From NCBI GenBank assembly GCA_944383695.1, contig CALWQP010000015.1, positions 1-64,000 of the forward strand: DNA of 64,000 nucleotides. Direction: 5' to 3'. Shown here piece after piece: positions 8,159 to 16,060 of the stretch; the first letter of the stretch is position 1, and every line of letters starts with the position of its first letter. The position numbers and the translations under genes were made by a program. The notes under the pieces are model-generated. The model was not told where the DNA came from. It searched no databases and saw only the letters and a program-made list of their open reading frames with translations. Origin of the DNA: an uncultured Mediterraneibacter sp. (GTDB lineage Bacteria > Bacillota > Clostridia > Lachnospirales > Lachnospiraceae).

Positions 8159-8627
8159 TGAACATCCCTCCTATATATGCCGCCGCCAGAAACGGCACAA
8201 ACGGAAATGAAGATTTCCTGCTGAACCTGCGGCGTATCATCAAAAAAACTGAAAATACCGCAGCCATGGAGAATGCTGCCATAAGCAGATAAAGTATCTC
8301 CCAGAATCCGATAAATATTCCCGTGATCAGGATCAGGATACTGTCTCCATATCCGAACGCTTCCCCTGTCACCTTACTAATAATAAGGAACAAAACTCCT
8401 ACTCCGCCTCCTGCTGCCAGGATCACTGCCGGAATCTCTCTCCCGCATAAAATGCCTGCTGCTGCAAGGAATCCTCCTGAAAGAAGCAGGGTTAATGGAA
8501 GCTTTTTCCACTTTATATCCATAACTGCCAGAATGACTATATAAACAGCAAATATGATCTGACACAAAATCCATCCGTTTTTTATGACGGCCCCTGCCGC
8601 GTTTTCTATTGTGAACATCTGGAACAT
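8145..8627 (-). CDS. prepilin peptidase, A24 family (TadV-like)
   Basis: A 160-residue integral membrane protein lacking the N-terminal methyltransferase domain of PilD, as in TadV/CpaA. The two catalytic aspartates are visible: the first in VMDIKWKKLP after the first helices, the second in the GYGDSILI motif (GxGD). It would cleave the Flp prepilin and TadE-like pseudopilins of this operon at the membrane. The start overlaps the upstream TadE/G-like gene by 22 bp. Confidence 0.9.
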   Translation of the reverse strand: MFQMFTIENAAGAVIKNGWILCQIIFAVYIVILAVMDIKWKKLPLTLLLSGGFLAAAGILCGREIPAVILAAGGGVGVLFLIISKVTGEAFGYGDSILILITGIFIGFWEILYLLMAAFSMAAVFSVFLMIRRRFSRKSSFPFVPFLAAAYIGGMFIGTY

Positions 8628-9415
8628 CCTCCCATTCCTGTGACTTGTGACCTCTTTACCGCGTGTATCGTGCGTTTAAGTCCGCTGCAGTTCAGTGAAT
8701 TATGATATTTGTCGCCTGTCTGTGTAATGTATACGCCTCCCATTGCAGAGCCAAAAGCGCACTTTTCACAGGCATGATATTTCCCGCCGCTCTCATTACG
8801 CAGCTTGGGCAGTTCATTATAAAGAACAGATCGGATCGAAAGATGCAGATATGTGCACTGGTAATCTTCATGATAGACCGCCCCGGTATCTGTCACATAG
8901 ACGATATCTGCATCATGACTGCCTTCTCTGCCGCTCATATATCCTGTCCATGCGCTGATCCTGAATGTTTCCTCCAGTTTTGCCGAGGGATTTCCGAATA
9001 CAGGAACCGGCGTCTGTACCCGGTATGTTACTTTAATATTTATCTCTCCTGTATCTGGAGACACATAAGAGCCGCTGCAGGAGATTCCATCTTTCCCTCC
9101 CTTTAATATGCTTCTGGCTATCCGGTCCTCGCCGATCAGCGACAGGATATCTGACTTGAGTTTCCATGTATTGAGTACCGGAATGACGGATGTATCCTCT
9201 GCCGCGCTTTTCGCCGCATTATGAGCGGCATTGATCATGCTGATCCTGATGCTCTGTATTTCTATGAGCCAGATCAGACAGAGAACAGCGAAAAGGAAAA
9301 TGGGGATTCCGAACGCCGCCTCTATGGTAATACTGGCATTTTTTGTTATCTCCGGTGCAGATGCCCTTTCTGATTTCATTAGGGATTGTACTTCTTTATT
9401 CGATTGTATTCTCAT
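8606..9415 (-). CDS. TadE/TadG-like protein with tandem Cys-rich C-terminal repeats
   Basis: The TadE-type helix NASITIEAAFGIPIFLFAVLCLIWLIEIQ follows a short polar N-terminus; a mainly beta extracellular region comes next. The C-terminus has two copies of a motif V-Y-(V/I)-T-x-T-G-x-x-Y-H-x4-C-x2-L, each ending in a CxxC pair (CEKC, CSRC), so it likely binds metal. The open frame extends up to 9553, but the added residues do not look like a pilin N-terminus. ATG 9415, with AAGAAAGGA upstream, is preferred; ATG 9379 is possible. The 5' end lies inside the inverted repeat described at 9346-9516, which affects which start is used. Confidence 0.72.
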   Translation of the reverse strand: MRIQSNKEVQSLMKSERASAPEITKNASITIEAAFGIPIFLFAVLCLIWLIEIQSIRISMINAAHNAAKSAAEDTSVIPVLNTWKLKSDILSLIGEDRIARSILKGGKDGISCSGSYVSPDTGEINIKVTYRVQTPVPVFGNPSAKLEETFRISAWTGYMSGREGSHDADIVYVTDTGAVYHEDYQCTYLHLSIRSVLYNELPKLRNESGGKYHACEKCAFGSAMGGVYITQTGDKYHNSLNCSGLKRTIHAVKRSQVTGMGGCSRCSQ

Positions 9416-9516
9416 CGCAGCCGATTTTCCTTTCTTGTAGAGACACAGTTTACTAGTGGTAACTTCCGCCTGAGGGATGGCGGAGCAGAAAGAAAGGGCA
9501 TCTGCACCGGAGATAA
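9346..9516. repeat. perfect 26-bp inverted repeat around 119 bp; candidate invertible element
   Basis: Bases 9346-9371 are the exact reverse complement of 9491-9516; the enclosed segment is 9372-9490. Both arms can encode protein: the arm nearer the upstream gene reads ISGADALS and the inner arm ERASAPEI in the TadE/G frame. If the segment were inverted, the frame entering from upstream would stop at a TAG, and a new ATG (ATGGCGGAGCAG) would join in frame to ERASAPEIT. No recombinase gene is in the window. A stable mRNA hairpin controlling expression is the alternative. Confidence 0.6.
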
Positions 9517-9533
9517 GCTTTAGAAACATTCTG

Positions 9534-10958
9534 CTACTCATAACCAAAAGCAACAGGGTATGTATAAGTCAGATCCCCTAAAATGACGGCGGTATTTTTT
9601 ATTTTCAGCTTTGTAACGCAGTGGTCTGCCTTAAAAAAGTCCATTCCATGCTGAACCGCCAGGTTTTCTTCCATTCGGTCCAATGCTCTCATGGCTGTGT
9701 CTTCCTGATCTGCCAGAAAGAGAAACGCCCTCAGATAATCTTCATATGATATACCGTCCGTGGTGTTTTTCTCTTCGGACTGCGCTGTGCTGCTTCCCGG
9801 TATAAACAGTTCTGACAGGGATACCTGCCAGTTTTCATCTGTCTTTATCAGCGGGACGCTTTTTCCCGACAGTAATGTGCGTATATCCGCGGCGCTTTCA
9901 CTTGCCGCCCATGCAATAAGAAGGAGTTGTTTTACGATTTCTGTCCCTTCAGGAATCAGAAGGAGCAATGATATCGTGACCGCAAGCACCTCCGCTTCCG
10001 CCTGCTTTCCTGAACTTTTGAGAAGAAAAGCATAATTAAGCGCCAGCCGCACAAAGAACAGCTTTATGAGCACAGACTCCAGATTTTCTTTATCGGAAGG
10101 TTTTCCCGAAAGAATATATTCTGCTTCATAGGCAAGAGAACGGCCTTTTTCTTCTGATGGAGATTCTTCTGCCTTTTCCTCACCTGCCGGGCTGACTGCA
10201 GAAGCATTTGTAAAGTTCTGGAGGATATATTCATTAAAAAGCAGTCTTTCTTCGATTCCATCCATTCCTGCGCGCGATGGAAAACTTCCCCTGCCGGTAT
10301 TAAGGGCTCTGCGGGACGTCTGTGTTTCGGGGCTGATCTTCCGTCCGGACAATTCCATGTCCCGGGGCATCACGACGGATAGTATGCCGGATTTTTCTAT
10401 CTGGTCAAGGCAGGTAACAGGGGTTTCTCCGACTGCTTCTTCAACGTCAGCCTCCGGCTCTGTTTTTGCTCCTTCTTTTAGTTCTTCAAACTGGTCTTTA
10501 AGCTGACTCTCCTCATCACGTATCTTCTCTCCCTGAATTCTCTGTTCTTCCCACTCTGCCGTCAGCCCGGTAAAATCCCGGATCATCCCTATCCCATAGC
10601 GCTCTTCCATATATGCGGTCACCTGTTCACGGAATGCCTGTCCATGATTGTCCGTTAAAAATTGTATATCCGTAATCTCATGGTCAATGTGTGCGTTTTC
10701 GTAATAATGCATTCTCCCGGTCAGCCTGTCCTCTGTAAAGTCACCTGTCCCATAGCTTCCCTCTATTGCGAATACATGATATTCTTCCAGCAGCTTTTTC
10801 TGATATTCTCCAAATATGGAAAACACAGCCCGGTCCGTCTCTAGGCGGCTTAAATTTTTTGACGTATGGATAACTGTTATCTCTATGAGTCCCAGTATAA
10901 AAGACACGACGAGTATAAATACCAAGCTGAGAAATACCGTAATATCTGCTCTCTTCAT
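9534..10958 (-). CDS. DUF5702 domain protein of the Tad locus
   Basis: A protein of about 474 residues with an N-terminal TadG-like membrane helix (ADITVFLSLVFILVVSFILGLIEI) and a large extracytoplasmic part. A coiled, glutamate-rich stretch (GEKIRDEESQLKDQFEELKEGA) lies at about residues 155-175, and helical hydrophobic segments near 300-375 (LFFVRLALNYAFLLKSSG, LLLLIPEGTEIVKQLLLIAWAA). This fits DUF5702 proteins of clostridial Tad loci, considered minor pilus components; the role is unproven. Start ATG 10958 lies one base after the pilin stop (10960-10962), so it is coupled to the pilin gene. The in-frame start at 10994 would overlap the pilin gene. Confidence 0.75.
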   Translation of the reverse strand: MKRADITVFLSLVFILVVSFILGLIEITVIHTSKNLSRLETDRAVFSIFGEYQKKLLEEYHVFAIEGSYGTGDFTEDRLTGRMHYYENAHIDHEITDIQFLTDNHGQAFREQVTAYMEERYGIGMIRDFTGLTAEWEEQRIQGEKIRDEESQLKDQFEELKEGAKTEPEADVEEAVGETPVTCLDQIEKSGILSVVMPRDMELSGRKISPETQTSRRALNTGRGSFPSRAGMDGIEERLLFNEYILQNFTNASAVSPAGEEKAEESPSEEKGRSLAYEAEYILSGKPSDKENLESVLIKLFFVRLALNYAFLLKSSGKQAEAEVLAVTISLLLLIPEGTEIVKQLLLIAWAASESAADIRTLLSGKSVPLIKTDENWQVSLSELFIPGSSTAQSEEKNTTDGISYEDYLRAFLFLADQEDTAMRALDRMEENLAVQHGMDFFKADHCVTKLKIKNTAVILGDLTYTYPVAFGYE

Positions 10959-10959
10959 A

Positions 10960-11181
10960 TCAAATGCCGGAACTCTCCGAGGTAACCTTGTCAAAGATCG
11001 TATTAATAAGGTTGATAAGCTGGGTTTTAAATATCAGAAGAAGCGCTATGACAATGACAAGGATCAGCACGAGTTCAATCACAGTGATTCCGGAAACATA
11101 TCTGCCGCCGATAAAAAAGCTGCTGGCCTTCTCTTTCATAGATACTGCCTTTTTCTTTATATTTGTTATCATCATTTTCAT
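10960..11181 (-). CDS. Flp1-type type IVb pilin
   Basis: A 73-residue major pilin candidate. A lysine-rich leader (MKMMITNIKKKAVSMKEKASSFF) is followed by the hydrophobic assembly helix with the essential glutamate (GITVIELVLILVIVIALLLIF). This is the Flp1 form found in Firmicutes Tad operons. It has a GGGAGAG ribosome binding site 9 nt before the ATG and lies between the TadC and DUF5702 genes. Confidence 0.85.
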   Translation of the reverse strand: MKMMITNIKKKAVSMKEKASSFFIGGRYVSGITVIELVLILVIVIALLLIFKTQLINLINTIFDKVTSESSGI

Positions 11182-11244
11182 ATACTATTCTCTCCCTTTC
11201 CTTACTCCGGCTTTTCTGTTTCTGCCGGAATTTAAACTTTGTTT

Positions 11245-12522
11245 CTAAATCCTTATCGAGAAAAACGCGGGGACGATCACGATCGCAAAGACGATGAGCA
11301 GCATGAGGAACAAGGGTATCACAAGCTTTGTGCCTGCCTCTTCCCCCAGTTTTTTCGCCAGGTTTTTTCTCTCCTCAAATGCTTCTTCCGCTTCCCTTCC
11401 CAAAAGATCCGTCAATCCTTTTGAGCCTTTTCTTAGATTTTGTGAAAGCATTGTCCCAAACTTTCTGTAAAGGGGTATCCCGCATCTTGCGCCGTAATTT
11501 TCATATGCTTCTCCCTCCGGTATCCCGCCCCGGATCTGATACATCGAACGGACCATTTCTTCGTATGCTTTTCTTTTCTCTTTTTCCCTGTCTTTTCCCC
11601 TGCTATTCTTCTCATAATCCTGCGCGATACAGAACCACGCCCCCCGGAGCGTCATACCTGCGCGGATATACAGATTGAATTTATTGATGATCTGTGGATA
11701 ATCAATCTTCATCTGGCGGGCCGCTTTCTTCCCCTCTTCCTTCTTTCTCTGTGAATCAGATACAAATAACAAGCACGAAACGCCCAGCCCAAGTACCAGT
11801 ATTGCAAATGCTCTTGTCTCTGTTTCGTATTTCCACTGTACCTTTTTTCCGTCTATCCGTTCCGGCAGTATGAGATAATCCTTTGTTTTTGTCTTTTCAT
11901 CTGACCGGGCCACTTCTTCCTGAAGCGCTCTGAGCGTCTGTTCTTCTTCCTCCAATATGGGAGCGAGAACATTTGCATAGAATTCATGGACCGCCCGCTC
12001 TTCTCCATAACTTAAGACCGCTGTCATCCTGACCTGTGCTCCTTTGTCTGTCAGTGCGTCTTCCCGCAGATTTCCCCGGATGTCCATGACATCATATTTA
12101 TCCAGCTCCCAGGATACCTGAATCTCTTTCCCCGGTATCTCAGTGATCAGGTCAAGGTCAGAACGTACTTCATCCAGGCTTTTATTCTGTCCCAGTATCA
12201 ACTGTTCCAGCTCTTCTCCGGCATGGACAAACGCCTCTTGAATCTCCGATGCATCATATTCTCTTCCTCCCACTGGTATCTCTATCGTCGTCTCTTCTCC
12301 CGCATCCCCAATGCGCACCTTCATTTTCCGGACTATATCTTCATTGTTCTGCGCTCTTTTTATGATTTTCTCTCCTTGCGCGTTTGTCATAACGCTTCCG
12401 GTATTGTCCGATATGTAAAGGCAGACTGAGAATAAAACCGCCGCTGCCGCTGCAATGCCGGCTTTCATGCAGGCAGGATTTTCTTTAAATTTTCTTTTTA
12501 TCTTCCTTCCTGTATCTCCCAT
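11245..12522 (-). CDS. TadC-like inner-membrane platform protein (T2SS F family)
   Basis: A 425-residue protein. The C-terminal half has the type II secretion F architecture: a membrane segment near 240-255, the cytoplasmic helix bundle with YPQIINKFNLYIRAGMTLRGAW, and the terminal segment TKLVIPLFLMLLIVFAIVIVPAFF. An N-terminal extension of about 200 residues after the first membrane segment (18-38) is unusual for TadC and would lie outside the cell; it contains beta-rich repeats of the type VSWELDKYDVMDIRGNL. It starts 3 bp after tadB. Confidence 0.82.
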   Translation of the reverse strand: MGDTGRKIKRKFKENPACMKAGIAAAAAVLFSVCLYISDNTGSVMTNAQGEKIIKRAQNNEDIVRKMKVRIGDAGEETTIEIPVGGREYDASEIQEAFVHAGEELEQLILGQNKSLDEVRSDLDLITEIPGKEIQVSWELDKYDVMDIRGNLREDALTDKGAQVRMTAVLSYGEERAVHEFYANVLAPILEEEEQTLRALQEEVARSDEKTKTKDYLILPERIDGKKVQWKYETETRAFAILVLGLGVSCLLFVSDSQRKKEEGKKAARQMKIDYPQIINKFNLYIRAGMTLRGAWFCIAQDYEKNSRGKDREKEKRKAYEEMVRSMYQIRGGIPEGEAYENYGARCGIPLYRKFGTMLSQNLRKGSKGLTDLLGREAEEAFEERKNLAKKLGEEAGTKLVIPLFLMLLIVFAIVIVPAFFSIRI

Positions 12523-12525
12523 TAT

Positions 12526-13215
12526 TTATACCTCAATGCGGATGATCCGTCTCCCGAAGCTGTAAGCCCCCATGTACACACAGATGCAGATGCTCATGAT
12601 GACCGCGCCTGTTATATTTCCATACAGTACGCTCAAAAATTCTGTAAATGTGAGTTTCATGTATAAGATGATCGCAAACGGCACCGCGCACATGATGTCA
12701 AACTCCAGTTTTTTTGCCGCCAGCATTGTCTGGATTTCTTTTTCTGTATCGATTTTCTCACTGATGATCTTCACCGCATTTCTTATGATAGATATACTGT
12801 CCCCTCCGCTTTTCTTTGCGGCGGAAAACACGTTGACAAAGTTTTTCACATCCTCCTGCCCTGTACGTTCTGCAAGGCCAGAGAGCACATCCTCTGCCGT
12901 CATATTCATATCGAGCTGATGCGTCATCCTCTCATACTCTCTTCTGATCCTTGTGTTCTCCGTGTACAGCGGCGCAATATCTCTTCCTGCTTCCCGGATT
13001 GCATTCTCCACAGAATATCCTGCTTTGAGCACCGACGCCACTGCCTGTATGCTGTCTCTGAACTGCTGCATGAACTCCTGCTCTTTTTTCTTCGATATAT
13101 CTTCATACCAGTCTTTTATATACAGCATCCATATTGGAAATAAAAACGGTGCCGGCAGAAGGGAATCGTAAAATACATACAGCATCAGCATGACAACTCC
13201 TGTTGCCCTGGCCAT
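12526..13215 (-). CDS. tadB: TadB-like inner-membrane platform protein (T2SS F family)
   Basis: A 229-residue protein with an N-terminal membrane helix, the F-domain helices (QFRDSIQAVASVLKAGYSVENAIREA, VFSAAKKSGGDSISIIRNAVKIISEK) and two C-terminal membrane segments. TadB and TadC form the platform on which the TadA ATPase acts. It is shorter than proteobacterial TadB (about 320 residues), as is usual in Firmicutes. It lies 13 bp after tadA. Confidence 0.85.
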   Translation of the reverse strand: MARATGVVMLMLYVFYDSLLPAPFLFPIWMLYIKDWYEDISKKKEQEFMQQFRDSIQAVASVLKAGYSVENAIREAGRDIAPLYTENTRIRREYERMTHQLDMNMTAEDVLSGLAERTGQEDVKNFVNVFSAAKKSGGDSISIIRNAVKIISEKIDTEKEIQTMLAAKKLEFDIMCAVPFAIILYMKLTFTEFLSVLYGNITGAVIMSICICVYMGAYSFGRRIIRIEV

Positions 13216-13228
13216 TCCTGTAACATAT

Positions 13229-14443
13229 TCATACTTCCTGATATCCTGCTGCCAGGAGTTTTTCCTTATTTTTGAGTTCGTTAACCTTCACAATGCATCC
13301 TTTAATTTTTTCATTGTCCATTCCCTCCTCTCTGAATTCATACAGAGTCCTTGTCAACATCCTGTCCCCGCTGTACCCAAGTATCTCTTCGATCTGGATG
13401 ACTTTCCTGGTTTTGTCCCTGAGACGTCCCAGATGGATGATAATGTCAAGCGCAGACGCGATCTGTCTCTGGATTGCCTGGAGCGGAAGCTCGATCCCCA
13501 TCATCATCATTGTTTCGAGACGGTGCAGCATATCCGAAGGATTATTGGCATGTCCGGTGGACATGGAGCCGCTGTGTCCATTCAGCATGGCTGAAGATAT
13601 CATGTCCACTGTCTCTTCTCCTCTTACCTCGCCCACGATGATCCGGTCAGGTCTCATCCTGAGGGCGGACCGTATCAGATCCCGGATGGTCACGGTGCCT
13701 TCGCCTTCCAGATTCGGTCCGCGTGCCTCCAGCCGTACCAGATTGGCCACCCCCTGTATCTGAAGTTCCGCATTGTCCTCAATGGTGATAATACGTTCTT
13801 CTTTTGGGATATAATCGGACATCGCATTTAAAAACGTCGTCTTTCCTGCGCCTGTTCCGCCGCTTACAAAAATGTTGTATTTGGAGCGCACCAGCTTTTC
13901 GATGAATTTCGCCGCTTCTTCTGTCAGGCTTTCCATGCGGATGAGCTGTCTCATTGTGATCGCCTCTGACGGAAATTTTCTTATAGTCATGACCGGTCCG
14001 TTCACCGCAACAGGTTTGAGTACAACATTGACGCGTGATCCGTCTTTCAGACGCGCATCTACAATGGGACACGTCTCGTTTACATACCGGTTCGCCTCTC
14101 CCGCAATCTGCTGGATGACATCACACAGACGTTCCTCCGAGATAAAATGTCTGTCCGTCTGATAAATTCTCCCTCTCTTTTCATAAAAAATATTGTCTGT
14201 CCCATTTACCATGATTTCCGTGATTTCATTATCTTCTATCAGATCCTGGAGGATATCCAGCCTGCGGAATGCGTTGAAAAGTTCTCTGCTTATCTTCAAT
14301 TTTTCTCCCAGTGAGAGAAATTCCCTTCTGCCTTCCTCCTCGAGAACACATCGTATGATTTCCTGAAGTTCTTCTTCTCCCATCTCCTTTGTCATGTCCA
14401 TCCTGAGCATGACTTTCTCGTATAACAGTTCTGTCCTCGTCAT
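13229..14443 (-). CDS. tadA: Tad pilus assembly ATPase (CpaF/TadA)
   Basis: A 404-residue secretion ATPase. The N-terminal domain contains [18 protein letters not shown]. The ATPase domain has Walker [14 protein letters not shown] (about residue 195), Walker B/Asp box [11 protein letters not shown] and the His box [13 protein letters not shown]. It powers Flp pilus extension and retraction at the cytoplasmic face. The start codon overlaps the tadZ stop (ATGA, 14440-14443), so translation is coupled. Confidence 0.95.
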   Translation of the reverse strand: MTRTELLYEKVMLRMDMTKEMGEEELQEIIRCVLEEEGRREFLSLGEKLKISRELFNAFRRLDILQDLIEDNEITEIMVNGTDNIFYEKRGRIYQTDRHFISEERLCDVIQQIAGEANRYVNETCPIVDARLKDGSRVNVVLKPVAVNGPVMTIRKFPSEAITMRQLIRMESLTEEAAKFIEKLVRSKYNIFVSGGTGAGKTTFLNAMSDYIPKEERIITIEDNAELQIQGVANLVRLEARGPNLEGEGTVTIRDLIRSALRMRPDRIIVGEVRGEETVDMISSAMLNGHSGSMSTGHANNPSDMLHRLETMMMMGIELPLQAIQRQIASALDIIIHLGRLRDKTRKVIQIEEILGYSGDRMLTRTLYEFREEGMDNEKIKGCIVKVNELKNKEKLLAAGYQEV

Positions 14444-15555
14444 TGTACGACCTCGATCTTTCCTGTCTGATTTCTACTCCTTCCTACCTGCCTTTTTACA
14501 GTACGCCTTAAAATATCCGTATATCCCGCTGCCCTCAGATTATTTTCATACTGCTCCAACTTTGCCTCCGCCGCTCCCTCACAGATATACGGAGTATAGA
14601 TTCTGTCGCATTTTCTGAGGATATCGTAGAGACCTTGGATCGCATCGCCAAGATCAAGCAGGATTACCTCATAAATGCATTTTTCAAGAATCATGTCCAG
14701 GAGGCTGATCCATTCCTCTCTTCTGACGGACCGCACATCCTGTTCATTTTTCATCGGCAGGATATAATCCATTCCGCCCTTCTGTAATGTCATGGCAGCC
14801 AGCTTAAGACCACAGTCTTCTTTTTCCTCTTTTAGAAAATAGAAGAGATCCCCAATATCCTTCTCCGCTCCATCCTGAAAATAATAATTTCCGCCCGAAT
14901 ACCCTTCCATATTGAGATAAAGGACAGGAACCTGTTTTGCCATCTTCTGACCGAGCCGGATGGCAAACTTTGTCTTTCCGATCCTGTGTATCGGTGAATA
15001 TACCCCTATCAGTCCCCTGATATGAGGTTTGCTCCTGACATGAGGCTCATTTCTGGCATGAGACTCACTCCTGACACGAGGCTCGTCTCTGATATGACTT
15101 TCCCCCTGCCTTTTATGTCTGTGTCCGATCCTCCTGCAGATGTCCCCGATGATTCCCTCCGCAGACTGATAGCGAAATAAAAACATATTCCCTGATCCAT
15201 CTTTTCTGTCAGGGATTCCTGTAAGAATAAATACGTTTTCTGCTCCTGTTCTTTCCACCGCCTCTTTTCCATACTCTTCGCCAATAAGGAGCACCTGAAC
15301 ATGGTATTGTTCTGTAAATTCCTTCATCTTCTCAATGTCGCAAAAAAGGTGAAACTGATACTCGCCTTCAAACTGCCCGGCAAGTATCTTGAAAAGATGC
15401 CCTGCATAATCCTGCTGTACATCACAGATCACAAAATTTTCTGACCCGCTCTTTCTTTTTTCTTCTGACATAATCTGAATTTTGCTGCGGAGTCTTGCAG
15501 CTCGAATAAAGAAATATGACAAACGGACTTCTCTCTGTCCATTATTTTGATGCAC
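14440..15555 (-). CDS. TadZ/CpaE-like pilus localisation protein
   Basis: A 371-residue first gene of the operon. The N-terminus is receiver-like without obvious phosphorylation residues; the C-terminal part is a divergent MinD/ParA-like ATPase domain starting at GLIGVYSPIHRIGKTKFAIRLG, with a degenerate deviant Walker A (HRIGKTKF). TadZ proteins place the Tad machine in the cell. Between the domains is a tandem six-residue repeat (HIRDE-PRVRSE-SHARNE type, five units). A GTG at 15555 with GAGGGAAG before it is taken as start; ATG 15471 is the alternative. Confidence 0.8.
   Translation of the reverse strand: MHQNNGQREVRLSYFFIRAARLRSKIQIMSEEKRKSGSENFVICDVQQDYAGHLFKILAGQFEGEYQFHLFCDIEKMKEFTEQYHVQVLLIGEEYGKEAVERTGAENVFILTGIPDRKDGSGNMFLFRYQSAEGIIGDICRRIGHRHKRQGESHIRDEPRVRSESHARNEPHVRSKPHIRGLIGVYSPIHRIGKTKFAIRLGQKMAKQVPVLYLNMEGYSGGNYYFQDGAEKDIGDLFYFLKEEKEDCGLKLAAMTLQKGGMDYILPMKNEQDVRSVRREEWISLLDMILEKCIYEVILLDLGDAIQGLYDILRKCDRIYTPYICEGAAEAKLEQYENNLRAAGYTDILRRTVKRQVGRSRNQTGKIEVVQ
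15016..15105 (-). repeat. 18-bp tandem repeat inside tadZ
   Basis: About five degenerate 18-bp units (core CTGACATGAGGCTC on the plus strand) encode six-residue units of the form (S/P)H(I/V/A)R(S/D/N)(E/K). The number of units could vary by slippage without changing frame. It forms a charged linker between the two TadZ domains. Confidence 0.7.
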
Positions 15556-15611
15556 ATATCTTCCCTCAAAGACATGTGTTTCAGCATTTGATTTCCTGCT
15601 GTGTAAGACGC

Positions 15612-15640
15612 ATTATAAACGGCGGATTTCATTTTGTCCA
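15612..15640 (-). promoter_or_regulatory. probable promoter of the Tad operon
   Basis: Read on the minus strand: -35 TGGACA (15635-15640), 17 bp, -10 TATAAT (15612-15617), about 55 bp before the tadZ start. A palindrome CGGCGGATT / AATCCGCCG (arms at about 15620 and 15655) spans the spacer and could bind a regulator or form a hairpin. Confidence 0.5.
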
Positions 15641-15676
15641 TAACAAAATTTCAATCCGCCGATTTTTGTAAAAACT

Positions 15677-15892
15677 CTACAAAATTTGATAGCACATGAT
15701 TCCATAAAGAAGCCCAACCCCAGGAATACCAAGGGTTCCGGATGTCAAAAAGGAAACCGCGTTCAGTCCCACATTAATTGAAGAATCAGGTGGGATGACA
15801 AACTGGTTGATGAAAAAGATCAGCGCCATCCCCACCGCTGCGCGTATAAAAAAATTTATGACCGCCGACATAATCTTCTTTCCCAAAACCAC
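15677..15892 (-). CDS. bofA: BofA family pro-sigma-K processing inhibitor-like protein
   Basis: A 71-residue protein with two membrane segments and the BofA pattern (AVINFFIRAAVGMALIFFIN, then VGLNAVSFLTSGTLGIPGVGLLYGI). In Bacillus, BofA inhibits the SpoIVFB protease that activates sigma-K in the mother cell during sporulation; a sporulation role here is inferred. GTG 15892 has GGAAG close upstream; ATG 15871 is an alternative start. It lies between gyrA and the Tad operon on the same strand. Confidence 0.85.
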   Translation of the reverse strand: MVLGKKIMSAVINFFIRAAVGMALIFFINQFVIPPDSSINVGLNAVSFLTSGTLGIPGVGLLYGIMCYQIL

Positions 15893-15980
15893 CGCTTCCT
15901 TTCAAGACTTGTGTTTTATTTTATTCGGCAGAAAAACCATTTATTCCCTGTATGACCATTTCCGAAATCCCAAACTGAAA

Positions 15981-16026
15981 AAAACTGCCAGCCATGTGAA
16001 ATGTATAACATATGGGTGGCAGTTTT
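15981..16026. terminator. bidirectional-looking terminator after gyrA
   Basis: AAAACTGCCA pairs with TGGCAGTTTT around a 26-nt interior, giving A-runs and T-runs on both sides. It lies 35 bp beyond the gyrA stop. Confidence 0.65.
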
Positions 16027-16060
16027 ACTTTTTGTAAATTTAAAAATTTCTTTTCATATT

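Noticed and set aside
9231-9440. A plus-strand frame through the inverted repeat reading ISGADALS
   Set aside because: It reads the same arm sequence only because the repeat is inverted; it has no ribosome binding site and ends inside the loop. It is not a gene, though it shows what the inverted orientation would encode.
9416-9553. N-terminal extension of the TadE/G-like protein
   Set aside because: The extra residues do not resemble a pilin leader and are largely made of the inverted-repeat arm and loop. I kept the shorter start but note that it is uncertain.
15620-15663. Terminator of bofA
   Set aside because: The palindrome has its T-run on the plus-strand side only, and no plus-strand gene precedes it. 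For the minus strand it overlaps the Tad operon promoter instead.
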